Positions 1 through 5,918 of a stretch of 5,918 nucleotides of DNA are shown here, one piece after another. This stretch comes from Oligoflexaceae bacterium (GTDB taxonomy: Bacteria > Bdellovibrionota_B > Oligoflexia > Oligoflexales > Oligoflexaceae): contig CANJJY010000293.1 of the NCBI GenBank assembly GCA_947474445.1, forward strand, positions 1 through 5,918, written 5' to 3'. The stretch's first letter is position 1. Every line of letters starts with the position of its first letter. The notes under the pieces were generated by a model. It was not told the origin of the DNA and did no database searches. It worked only from the letters and a program-made list of their open reading frames with translations. Both the position numbers and the translations under genes were made by a program.

Positions 1-26
1 AAGCAGCAGCTTTTCCGCCTGCGGTT

Positions 27-34
27 AAGAGGAG
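27..34 (+). promoter_or_regulatory. Ribosome binding site of rpmF
   Basis: AAGAGGAG is a strong Shine-Dalgarno match and lies 9 bases before the ATG at 44. It supports that start codon. The sequence to its left is too short to show a promoter. Confidence 0.8.
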
Positions 35-43
35 TATTTCAAT

Positions 44-259
44 ATGGCAGTTCCTAAGTCCAAAACCTCCAAATCCAAGCGCAATATGCGCCGGTCTCAC
101 CATGCTTTGAAGTTGCACGGCATTTCTATTTGCTCCAACTGCAGCTCGGTGAAGCATCCCCATGCAATTTGCGATGCTTGCGGCCATTACCGCGGTAAGC
201 AATGGCTCGAGCCTAAGGCTTCGCGCGCCGTCGATACCAGCTTCAACGCTGAGGGATAA
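44..259 (+). CDS. rpmF: 50S ribosomal protein L32 (bL32)
   Basis: This 71-residue protein is a structural component of the large ribosomal subunit. The N-terminus MAVPKSKTSKSKRNMRRSHHAL is split here only by eye into the classic L32 opening MAVPKxKTSKSKR and a basic RNA-binding helix. A zinc ribbon follows with Cys30, Cys33, Cys43 and Cys46 (CSNC, then CDAC), so this is the zinc-binding form rather than a cysteine-free paralogue. After the usual end of the ribbon (GHYRGKQ) there is a tail of about 18 residues. It makes the protein longer than the typical 56-60 residues. The ATG is preceded by AAGAGGAG at 27-34 with a 9-base spacer, which fixes the start. The stop codon directly abuts the fabD ATG, so the two genes almost certainly share a transcript. 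The promoter is not in the window. Identity is very secure. Confidence 0.97.
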   Translation: MAVPKSKTSKSKRNMRRSHHALKLHGISICSNCSSVKHPHAICDACGHYRGKQWLEPKASRAVDTSFNAEG

Positions 260-1210
260 ATGCAGAAAGTCCTCGCCATGTTCCCTGGACAAGGAAGCCA
301 GTACGTGGGCATGGGACAGAAGCTTGCCGAAGACTTTCCGTATGTGAAGGAAATCTTCGAGGAAGCTGAAGAAGCCTGTCACTTACCTTTGAGACGGCTC
401 TGCCAAGAAGGTCCAGAGTCCGAACTTAAGCTGACTGCTTATACACAGCCCTGCTTGCTTGCCGTGAGCGTCGCCTATTGGCACGTGCTCGAACGGGAAG
501 CATCTTTGCGTCCGGCCTATTTTGCAGGCCACAGCTTGGGTGAATATTCCGCCCTCGTTGCCTCGGGCAAGCTCACCTTAGGGCGTGCTGCCTATCTCGT
601 TCATAAACGCGGACAAGCGATGCAAGAAGCCGTACCAGCTGGCGTCGGTGCCATGGCAGCGGTCATGAAGATCCCGAGCGATCAGTTGGAAGCCCTCTGC
701 GTGAAACATTCGCGAGCTGGCGAGCGGGTAGAAATAGCCAACTACAACAGCGAAGCCCAACTCGTCGTTGCAGGTCATAGCGCTGCCGTCCTCAGGCTTT
801 GTGAAGAGCTGAAGCAGCTTCAAACGCGCTACGTTGAATTACCTGTCAGCGCCCCCTTTCATTCAAGCCTGATGCGTCCTGCGCGTCAGGAAATGAAACC
901 GCTGCTTGAAGATACTCCTATCGCTCGCAATGATGCTGGCATCATTGCAAACCTCACGGGTCACCTCGTCCAACAGTACGAGGCCCGCTATCTCATCGAA
1001 CAAATCGATAGTCCGGTCCGCTGGATACAGTCGATCGATACAGCTAAAGAATTAGGTGTGACCCACTACGTTGAAGTAGGGCCGGGAAAAGTCTTATTCG
1101 GCTTGGTGAGGAGAATGGTGCCGCGCGATGGCTGCGAAGTCATGGCGACGGAAGACATCAGCGAAGCTATACCGAACATTTCAAGACTTTCGTCATCTCT
1201 TCAGCATTGA
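260..1210 (+). CDS. fabD: Malonyl-CoA:acyl carrier protein transacylase
   Basis: FabD moves the malonyl group from CoA to holo-ACP in the cytoplasm, providing the two-carbon donor for fatty-acid elongation. The 316 residues match the usual length of about 310. Visible family landmarks are the N-terminal FPGQGSQ with Gln11, the nucleophile motif GHSLGEYSALVASG with Ser92, the malonyl-carboxylate-binding Arg117 in HKRGQAMQ, and the catalytic His201 in PVSAPFHSSLM. Also visible are QIDSPVRW near 248-255 and the C-terminal VEVGPGKVL. Ser92, Arg117 and His201 fall at the same numbers as in the E. coli enzyme, so the start is well placed. The ATG touches the rpmF stop (TAAATG). Its Shine-Dalgarno, GAGGGA at 251-256, is inside the last rpmF codons, which suggests translational coupling. 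The gene ends at a hairpin terminator about 30 bases downstream. No other fab gene follows. Confidence 0.97.
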   Translation: MQKVLAMFPGQGSQYVGMGQKLAEDFPYVKEIFEEAEEACHLPLRRLCQEGPESELKLTAYTQPCLLAVSVAYWHVLEREASLRPAYFAGHSLGEYSALVASGKLTLGRAAYLVHKRGQAMQEAVPAGVGAMAAVMKIPSDQLEALCVKHSRAGERVEIANYNSEAQLVVAGHSAAVLRLCEELKQLQTRYVELPVSAPFHSSLMRPARQEMKPLLEDTPIARNDAGIIANLTGHLVQQYEARYLIEQIDSPVRWIQSIDTAKELGVTHYVEVGPGKVLFGLVRRMVPRDGCEVMATEDISEAIPNISRLSSSLQH

Positions 1211-1239
1211 GATCATCCTGTTGTACAGTCATCTTCGTT

Positions 1240-1274
1240 AAAAAAGGTCGCCCGCGAGCGACCTTTGATTTTTT
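1240..1274. terminator. Bidirectional hairpin terminator between fabD and the M16 operon
   Basis: A perfect 9-bp inverted repeat, AAAGGTCGC (1243-1251) and GCGACCTTT (1258-1266), encloses a 6-base loop. On the plus strand it is followed within two bases by six T (1269-1274), ending the rpmF-fabD transcript. On the minus strand the stem runs into six T (complement of 1240-1245), ending the M16 transcript, whose stop codon at 1274-1276 lies just beside it. The convergent gene arrangement and the T-runs on both sides support dual use. Confidence 0.85.
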
Positions 1275-2674
1275 CAGGGAAAGCTTTTCAGAAAGTCTTG
1301 GGCCCACTTCGTGTCAAAGCCCTTCTCCTTAAAGACAACCCCCAAGCGAAACTGCTTCAAATACTTCTGTGCTGCTTTTTGAATGTCGTCGGGAGTTATC
1401 GCCGCGAGCATGCGCGGCATTTCGTAGAGTCGATCGGTGGTTTTAAAGTAACTCATCGAGTTAGCCATCGATACAGCGAGGCTTGAATGTTCCTCGAGGT
1501 TGAGAAAATAGCTGGTCGCAAACACCGTTTTATAACGAGCGAGTTCAGCTTGACTCAACTTTTGACCTTTAAGCTTTTCGATGATGGGTTTGATCACCTC
1601 TAAGGTTTCTTTGGGTTTCGATGTCGATGCGTGCAGTACACCGATACCCATTGAATAGGGAATGACCTGCGCATAGACCGAGTAGGAAAGAGAGCGCTTG
1701 GTGCGCACTTCATTTTCGAGCTCTTCGCTCAAAATATGAATCATGAGCTGCGAGGCGATGAGGTCAGGACTGTCGATACCAGGCATGACAAATTTAGCTC
1801 GCACATAGGAAGTCGGAATATCCCGAGCGGCAAAACGAAAGTTTTTGCTGGGAGAATAGGTCGGTCGAGGAACTTTCAGAGCGACTTGGGGGGCCGTCTG
1901 AAATAAGGCAAAATGCTTATTGAGCAGCTTTTTCAGGTCATCAGGTGGCATCGAACCGACGACCACAATGCGCTTGGCTGTCTTATGCAAAAGGCGCTGA
2001 TGCAAGGCCTTCAGATCGTCGAGCTTGATTTTGCTTAGAGCTTCCAGCTTGCGAGCCTGGGGTGCCCAATAGGGATGTTTTTCTCCGTAGAAGATACCGT
2101 TGACGACCTCGTTCACGTAGCTTTCAGGATTTTGCAGTGACGCGGCCTCCGCGGCCTGAGCTTGCTCGAGCACGAGCTTGGTTTCGAGAGGATCAAAGCT
2201 AGGCTCTATCAATTGACTTGCAAAGGCTGGAAGAAGCTCGTCGACGTAGGGATTGAGCGTCGAGAGCGAACAACTTCCCTGTTCGATGCCCATACCGCAG
2301 TTGATACCCGTGGCATATTTCTCGAGCAGAGCGAACAGATTATCCTTAGGATAGGAGGTGCTGCCTCGTTCCATCAATTCAGTCAGCACCCCCAATTGGG
2401 GGCGCTCGGAAGATCTAAGAAACGATTCACCAAAATCAAAGGCCACCATGATAAGAAAGATCTCTGAGCCGGGAATCTGCCGATAGGTAACTGGCACTTG
2501 ATTGTCGAGCTTCAATTCAAAGGTGCTGTCTTTTTGAAACTTAATCGTCTCGTCATTGACCAATTCAGTGCTTGAAAAGCCTTTTGGCATTAAGGAGGCG
2601 AGACCCAGCGAGACGAGAAGTGGAAATCGCAGCAAATAGAGGCTCCGTGACTTTACTTCTTTTTTTAGATTCAT
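1274..2674 (-). CDS. M16-family peptidase, zinc-site-less partner subunit
   Basis: This 466-residue protein has the two-domain M16B (insulinase/processing-peptidase-like) fold signature. The N-terminus is lysine-rich and followed by a hydrophobic stretch (about residues 11-29), consistent with export to the periplasm. Where active members have HxxEH, this one reads GVLTE at about 95-99, ahead of MERGS. The downstream Glu ligand is also not recognisable, so it should not bind catalytic zinc. The second domain keeps the substrate-side Arg/Tyr pair, in VRTKRSLSYSVYAQ with Arg324 and Tyr331. Known heterodimeric M16B enzymes pair one zinc-bearing subunit with one subunit of exactly this type. The partner is the gene just upstream, which overlaps by 4 nt (ATGA). 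The Shine-Dalgarno AAGGGA (complement of 2682-2687) lies 7 bases before the ATG, inside the upstream gene. The substrate is unknown. The family call is secure; the inactive-partner role is inferred from the residues. Confidence 0.9.
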   Translation of the reverse strand: MNLKKEVKSRSLYLLRFPLLVSLGLASLMPKGFSSTELVNDETIKFQKDSTFELKLDNQVPVTYRQIPGSEIFLIMVAFDFGESFLRSSERPQLGVLTELMERGSTSYPKDNLFALLEKYATGINCGMGIEQGSCSLSTLNPYVDELLPAFASQLIEPSFDPLETKLVLEQAQAAEAASLQNPESYVNEVVNGIFYGEKHPYWAPQARKLEALSKIKLDDLKALHQRLLHKTAKRIVVVGSMPPDDLKKLLNKHFALFQTAPQVALKVPRPTYSPSKNFRFAARDIPTSYVRAKFVMPGIDSPDLIASQLMIHILSEELENEVRTKRSLSYSVYAQVIPYSMGIGVLHASTSKPKETLEVIKPIIEKLKGQKLSQAELARYKTVFATSYFLNLEEHSSLAVSMANSMSYFKTTDRLYEMPRMLAAITPDDIQKAAQKYLKQFRLGVVFKEKGFDTKWAQDFLKSFP

Positions 2675-4062
2675 TTTTTTGTCCCTTCTGACTTCGCTTC
2701 ATCGACGACCAGTCCGAGAGTTTTGGCATCCTGAGGCGACATCAAGATGGTATTCACGGAAGGCTTTTCTTTTAGGTATTGACGCACAAAATCTCGCACC
2801 GTACTCAGGCTGACTTGACTCAAGCGATCAATATATTGATCATAAAAGTCTAGTCCCGTAACAGCCCACCAAAACGCCAGGCTCTTCACATATTCGCTGG
2901 GTCGATTTTCTTCAAAAGCCCGCTGAATTTTGAGCGAACGCCTAACATCGGCCAGCTGTTCTTCGGTGAAGATACCCTCTTCGGCCCAGAGTGCGGGTTC
3001 CTTTTTGAGCTCAGCGAGGACTTCTTGAAAGTGATCGCGGCTCGTCACGGCATTCAAGGCGAGTTCACCAGCCTGCGATTGCGTGAGGTAGCCAAACCCG
3101 GCGCCGTAGGTAAGCCCCGAGTCCACAAACTTTTTCGTAAAATGACTGAGCCTATGATTCACAAGTCCTGTGAGGACGTCGGCAACATAGGCTTTCTCAG
3201 CTTGTTTCTTGGCGAGAGGTCCCTCAAACACAAAGCCGATGTTGATATTGCGTGCTTGGGGATGAGTTTTGATAATCTGAGGTGCCTTTGCCGGAAAAGG
3301 TGGAAGAGGAGGCGCTTCGATGGCCTTCCAATCTTTGGGATTTTGCCAGGACTGGAAAATGGTTTTGACCAATTTTTGAGCTTCAGCTGTATCAAAGTCA
3401 CCCGCCAGTACGATGGCACTGTTCTTGGGTACAAAGACATCGTCTTTGATCTGCATGAGTGCCTGGCGGCTGGCGCCTTCGATGATACTCCGTTCGCCCA
3501 GGGGGTTTCTCAGATAGGCGAGGTCGCCATAGATCATTTTCTGCCTGGCCCGATAGAGCTCAAAACCAGTTTGCGAGGCATTCCGATCGTATTCATCAAG
3601 AACGACGTGGCGTTCTCGTTCTAATTCGGCCTGATCGATCAAAGGGGTGGCGATGGCCTGGTACATGAATTCTAAGCCCTCGCGAAGAAAAGCCGAGGGC
3701 AAGGTAAAGTAGTAACGGACCAGCTCCGCGCTGGTATCACCGTTGTAAATGATTCCGAGATCTCTAATTTTTTCTCGAAAAGCTTCCTGGTTGGGGATAG
3801 CCGCGTTGCCCTTGAAAAACATGTGCTCCCAAAGGTGCGTCAGACCATTGGTCTCAGGCTTTTCGCTAAACGCTCCTGCTTTCGCGGTCAGCACGATCGT
3901 CACCAGGGGGACTTTTCGCACTTCGAGCGTGACGAGATCGAGACCGTTGTCTAGCGTCACAACTTGGTGGGTAGAACCATAGCTGAGGTTCGTGAACAAT
4001 AAGAGACCTAAGACTCCTGTCCATGGCCAATGAACCGACCGTTTTTTCTTACTCTTGTCCAT
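2671..4062 (-). CDS. M16-family zinc metallopeptidase, catalytic subunit
   Basis: This is a 463-residue, probably periplasmic zinc endopeptidase (pitrilysin/M16B type). From the ATG at 4062 the protein opens with a basic stretch (KSKKKR) and a hydrophobic core (WTGVLGLLLFTNLSYG), a likely signal peptide ending near residue 29. The inverted zinc motif HLWEH is at residues 76-80 in GLTHLWEHMFFKGN. The third ligand is Glu157 in ERERHVVLDEYDRN, exactly 76 residues after the motif, matching HxxEH-X76-E. The second domain retains Tyr319 (SGLTYGAGFGY), but the Arg usually seven residues before it is Phe312. The next gene overlaps at ATGA and carries the complementary Arg/Tyr pair, which implies a heterodimer. 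An in-frame TTG at 4083 would add seven residues, but AAAGGA sits six bases before the 4062 ATG, so that start is preferred. Substrates are unknown; peptide clearance or processing is a generic possibility. Confidence 0.93.
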   Translation of the reverse strand: MDKSKKKRSVHWPWTGVLGLLLFTNLSYGSTHQVVTLDNGLDLVTLEVRKVPLVTIVLTAKAGAFSEKPETNGLTHLWEHMFFKGNAAIPNQEAFREKIRDLGIIYNGDTSAELVRYYFTLPSAFLREGLEFMYQAIATPLIDQAELERERHVVLDEYDRNASQTGFELYRARQKMIYGDLAYLRNPLGERSIIEGASRQALMQIKDDVFVPKNSAIVLAGDFDTAEAQKLVKTIFQSWQNPKDWKAIEAPPLPPFPAKAPQIIKTHPQARNINIGFVFEGPLAKKQAEKAYVADVLTGLVNHRLSHFTKKFVDSGLTYGAGFGYLTQSQAGELALNAVTSRDHFQEVLAELKKEPALWAEEGIFTEEQLADVRRSLKIQRAFEENRPSEYVKSLAFWWAVTGLDFYDQYIDRLSQVSLSTVRDFVRQYLKEKPSVNTILMSPQDAKTLGLVVDEAKSEGTKK

Positions 4063-4068
4063 GCGCAT

Positions 4069-4074
4069 TCCTTT
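4069..4074 (-). promoter_or_regulatory. Ribosome binding site deciding the start of the M16 catalytic subunit
   Basis: On the minus strand AAAGGA lies six bases before ATG at 4062. The alternative TTG (4083) lacks such a site, and the ATG at 4068 would directly touch it. The 4062 start is therefore best supported. Confidence 0.65.
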
Positions 4075-4080
4075 GCCTAG

Positions 4081-4113
4081 CAAAACAAAAGAGCCTCGGC
4101 GACTGAGGCTCTT
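4081..4113 (-). terminator. Rho-independent terminator of the Fe-S protein gene
   Basis: A perfect 9-bp stem, AAGAGCCTC (4089-4097) and GAGGCTCTT (4105-4113), has a 7-base loop. Read on the minus strand, it is followed by TTTTGTTTTG (counting the last stem T), a typical terminator tail. It lies about 50 bases past the stop of the gene at 4164 and only about 20 bases before the M16 start. It should separate the two transcripts. On the plus strand no T-run follows, so it acts in one direction only. Confidence 0.8.
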
Positions 4114-4131
4114 CGTTAAGATTACAGCAAA

Positions 4132-4148
4132 GGGAACGCTCGGTCCCC
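4132..4148 (-). other. Weak hairpin downstream of the Fe-S protein gene
   Basis: On the minus strand GGGGAC pairs with GTTCCC around a 5-base loop (six pairs, one of them G-U), followed by only TTTG. It lies between the Fe-S gene stop and the stronger terminator. It could be a backup terminator, a 3'-end stabiliser or chance. Confidence 0.3.
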
Positions 4149-4163
4149 CATGAAACTTTTCAA

Positions 4164-5918
4164 CTAGCGCAGCGAAGCCGCTACGATCTCAGCAATGTCT
4201 TTAACTTGGACTTGGTCCGCCTTGCCTTCCGACTTAACCCCGTCGTTCATCATCGTCATACAGAACGGACAGGCTGTCGCGACGGTGGTGGCTCCGGTTG
4301 CCACGGCCTCTTTGGCGCGGTTTTCGTTCACGCGACTGCCAATCGTCTCTTCCAGCCACATGCGACCACCACCTGCCCCGCAGCAGAAGCCTTTTTCACG
4401 GTTCCGTGGCATTTCTGTCATCTTAACGCCGGGAAGCTGCAAGAGAGATTGTCGCGGACTTTCGTAGACTTCGTTGTGACGACCGAGATAGCACGAGTCG
4501 TGATAGGTCACGTTCTTCACCGTTTCGGGAACCTGCTCACCTTTGATCTTGCCTGACTTCATCAGATCGCTGATCAGTTCGCTGTGGTGGATAACTTCCG
4601 CTTCGAAGCCAAAGTCGGGATACTCGTTTTTGATGGTGTTAAAACAATGAGGGCAACCCGTAACGACCTTTCTCACATTGTAGCGACGCAGCGTATCGAC
4701 GTTTTCTCGAATCGCCATATCGGCGAGGTATTCGTTACCGAGTCGACGAGCAGTGTCCCCATTGCACTTCTCTTCCGTCCCGAGGATGGAAAAGCTGATA
4801 TCGGCTTTGTTGAGAATATCGACGATCGACCGCGAGACGCCCTTATAGCGTTCGTCATAGCTCCCGGCGCATCCAACCCAAAACAGATACTCAACGTCAC
4901 TCTTCTGCGCCATCGTCGTAACCTTAAGGTCCTTCGCCCAGTCGGCACGCGATGAGGAGGAGAAAGCCCAGGGAGTCCCGTTATTTTCGAGGTTACGGAA
5001 AGTGGTCTGAAGCTCTTCGGGAAACGATCCCTCGGTGAGAGTCAAATACCGACGCATATCGATGATGGCCGGTATATGCTCGATATAAAGCGGACAGGCC
5101 TCCATACAAGCACCGCAGGTGGTGCACGACCACAGCTCGTCGGTGGAAATAAAGTCGCCGATCAAGCTCTTGCGCTTGCTTTCCGGTTCCTCGATCTGAT
5201 TGAGCAGAGAATACTTCATGTCGTGCATGATCTTGCGCGGATCGAGAGGTTTTCCCGTGTTGTTGGCCGGACAAACCTCGGTACATCGCCCGCACTCGAC
5301 GCAGGTGAAAGAATCGAGGAGCTGCTTCCAGGAAAATTCATCGGCTTTGCTGACGCCAAAAGATTCAGCATTTTCATCGAACACCATGGGGCGTAAGCGG
5401 CCGCGCGCCTGATGACTGCGAAAGAAAATATTGGGCCAAACCCAGATCAAGTGCTGGTGTTTGGAGTAAGGAAGAAAGGTCGTAAAGCTAAACAGGACAA
5501 AACAGTGGGTCCAGAACATCGTCTTGTCAAAGCCATGCCAATCTTCGACGGCAAACCCAACCAGCTTAGCAAATCCCCGCGAAATCGGAACCGCACCTTC
5601 GGGCAAGACGCCGGCATAGGCGCGAGCCCCGAGACCGACGAGCGAGGTGAAGACGAGTCCGCCGATAAAGGCGAGGACGATCAAGGCATCCGTCTTGGAT
5701 GACTGTGCCAATACAAATAGACGGCGTGGGGGAAAATAAAGGCGTCTCAGGATCGCGTAAACAATCGCTACCAGGACCACGAAATTGCCGAGCTCCTGCG
5801 ACATCAAGAAGGCCTTGTATGGAATGCCACTGCCGAGAATCCAACCAAAATGAAAGCCTGGGATGACGCCAGCCAGCAAGGTTTCTATCGTTCCGACGCT
5901 GACGACAACAAACCCCCA
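4164..5918 (-). CDS. Membrane-bound Fe-S oxidoreductase, HdrD/FadF/EMO-like (5' partial)
   Basis: The reading frame is open to the window edge (585 codons visible), so the N-terminus is missing; a TTG at 5879 is an internal Leu codon, not a credible start. Numbering from the window edge, the order is: hydrophobic helices at about 1-25, 44-62, 77-98 and 131-151, with several His in or near them (possible haem b ligands, as in NarI-like domains); a 4Fe-4S motif CVECGRCTEVCP (Cys206, 209, 212, 216); and a second, CTTCGACMEACP (Cys265, 268, 271, 275). Two CCG-type regions follow. The first has Cys350, CNG at 385-387 and CPHC at 422-425. The second has Cys476, CCGAGGG from 512 and CPFC at 550-553. 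This layout matches heterodisulfide-reductase-related proteins such as Bacillus FadF and the ETF:menaquinone oxidoreductases, which pass electrons from acyl-CoA oxidation through ETF to the membrane quinone. That role is inferred; no etf gene is in the window. It ends with TAG, about 50 bases before a strong terminator. Confidence 0.9.
   Translation of the reverse strand, partial: WGFVVVSVGTIETLLAGVIPGFHFGWILGSGIPYKAFLMSQELGNFVVLVAIVYAILRRLYFPPRRLFVLAQSSKTDALIVLAFIGGLVFTSLVGLGARAYAGVLPEGAVPISRGFAKLVGFAVEDWHGFDKTMFWTHCFVLFSFTTFLPYSKHQHLIWVWPNIFFRSHQARGRLRPMVFDENAESFGVSKADEFSWKQLLDSFTCVECGRCTEVCPANNTGKPLDPRKIMHDMKYSLLNQIEEPESKRKSLIGDFISTDELWSCTTCGACMEACPLYIEHIPAIIDMRRYLTLTEGSFPEELQTTFRNLENNGTPWAFSSSSRADWAKDLKVTTMAQKSDVEYLFWVGCAGSYDERYKGVSRSIVDILNKADISFSILGTEEKCNGDTARRLGNEYLADMAIRENVDTLRRYNVRKVVTGCPHCFNTIKNEYPDFGFEAEVIHHSELISDLMKSGKIKGEQVPETVKNVTYHDSCYLGRHNEVYESPRQSLLQLPGVKMTEMPRNREKGFCCGAGGGRMWLEETIGSRVNENRAKEAVATGATTVATACPFCMTMMNDGVKSEGKADQVQVKDIAEIVAASLR

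Noticed and set aside
2..28. Possible last codons of an upstream plus-strand gene (frame ending in TAA at 26-28, reading SSSFSACG), perhaps the YceD/DUF177 protein that often precedes rpmF.
   Set aside because: Only nine codons, stop included, are visible, and the other two frames are also open across this stretch, so neither the frame nor the identity can be supported.
3025..3624. Plus-strand open frame of 199 codons inside the M16 catalytic-subunit gene.
   Set aside because: It lies wholly antisense to a gene with clear family motifs, has no good ribosome binding site and no recognisable domain; it is best explained as a shadow of the real gene.
4063..4083. Longer M16 catalytic subunit starting at TTG 4083.
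   Set aside because: It starts within the terminator tail with no Shine-Dalgarno, whereas ATG 4062 has a well-spaced one and still gives a normal signal peptide.
4114..4163. Possible minus-strand promoter for the M16 operon (TTGAAA near the Fe-S stop; TAATCT further on).
   Set aside because: The two elements are not at a usable spacing and neither has a good partner, so no promoter is called.
4195..4955. Several plus-strand open frames (up to 123 codons) opposite the Fe-S protein gene.
   Set aside because: The opposite strand encodes well-conserved CCG motifs throughout; the antisense frames show no family features.
5412..5702. Plus-strand open frame of 96 codons opposite the membrane segment of the Fe-S protein.
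   Set aside because: Its charged, low-complexity composition is what the complement of hydrophobic-helix codons produces; there is no independent support.
5877..5879. TTG as the start of the Fe-S protein.
   Set aside because: The frame continues upstream to the window edge with hydrophobic, helix-like residues (WGFVVVSVGTIET) and there is no ribosome binding site before the TTG.

Overview
The window looks like an ordinary bacterial chromosomal segment, most likely from a Gram-negative bacterium. Two proteins carry periplasm-type signal peptides, and the partial gene at the right edge encodes a respiratory-type membrane Fe-S protein. Base composition is roughly balanced by eye. The combination resembles Bdellovibrionota/Oligoflexia or other delta-proteobacteria-like lineages, but that placement is a low-confidence inference. 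No mobile element, CRISPR array, tRNA or rRNA was seen.

Layout. (1) Plus strand, 44-1210: rpmF (ribosomal protein L32) is followed with no gap (TAAATG junction) by fabD (malonyl-CoA:ACP transacylase). This is a compact translation/fatty-acid-synthesis pair that ends at a hairpin terminator at about 1240-1274. (2) Minus strand, 4062-1274: two M16-family zinc-peptidase-like genes overlap by 4 nt (ATGA). The first has a complete zinc site (HLWEH plus a Glu 76 residues later) but lacks the substrate-side Arg. The second has lost the zinc site but keeps the Arg/Tyr pair. Together they read as the two halves of one heterodimeric periplasmic M16B peptidase. They converge with fabD, and the two operons share a hairpin that can terminate in both directions. 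(3) Intergenic 4063-4163: one strong terminator hairpin and one weaker hairpin, both oriented to end the Fe-S gene. (4) Minus strand, 5918-4164: a membrane-anchored Fe-S protein with several N-terminal helices, two ferredoxin-type 4Fe-4S motifs and two CCG-type cysteine regions. Its 5' end lies outside the window. The architecture matches proteins proposed to pass electrons from electron-transfer flavoprotein to the quinone pool (FadF/EMO-like).

How the genes relate. FabD supplies malonyl-ACP for fatty-acid synthesis, while the Fe-S protein plausibly handles electrons from acyl-CoA oxidation. They lie on opposite strands with the protease operon between them, so there is no sign of co-transcription. 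I found no clearly undescribed system. The points most worth a second look are the direct rpmF-fabD fusion of the usual longer cluster, the complementary loss of catalytic residues in the M16 pair, and the terminator hairpin inside the leader region of the M16 operon.
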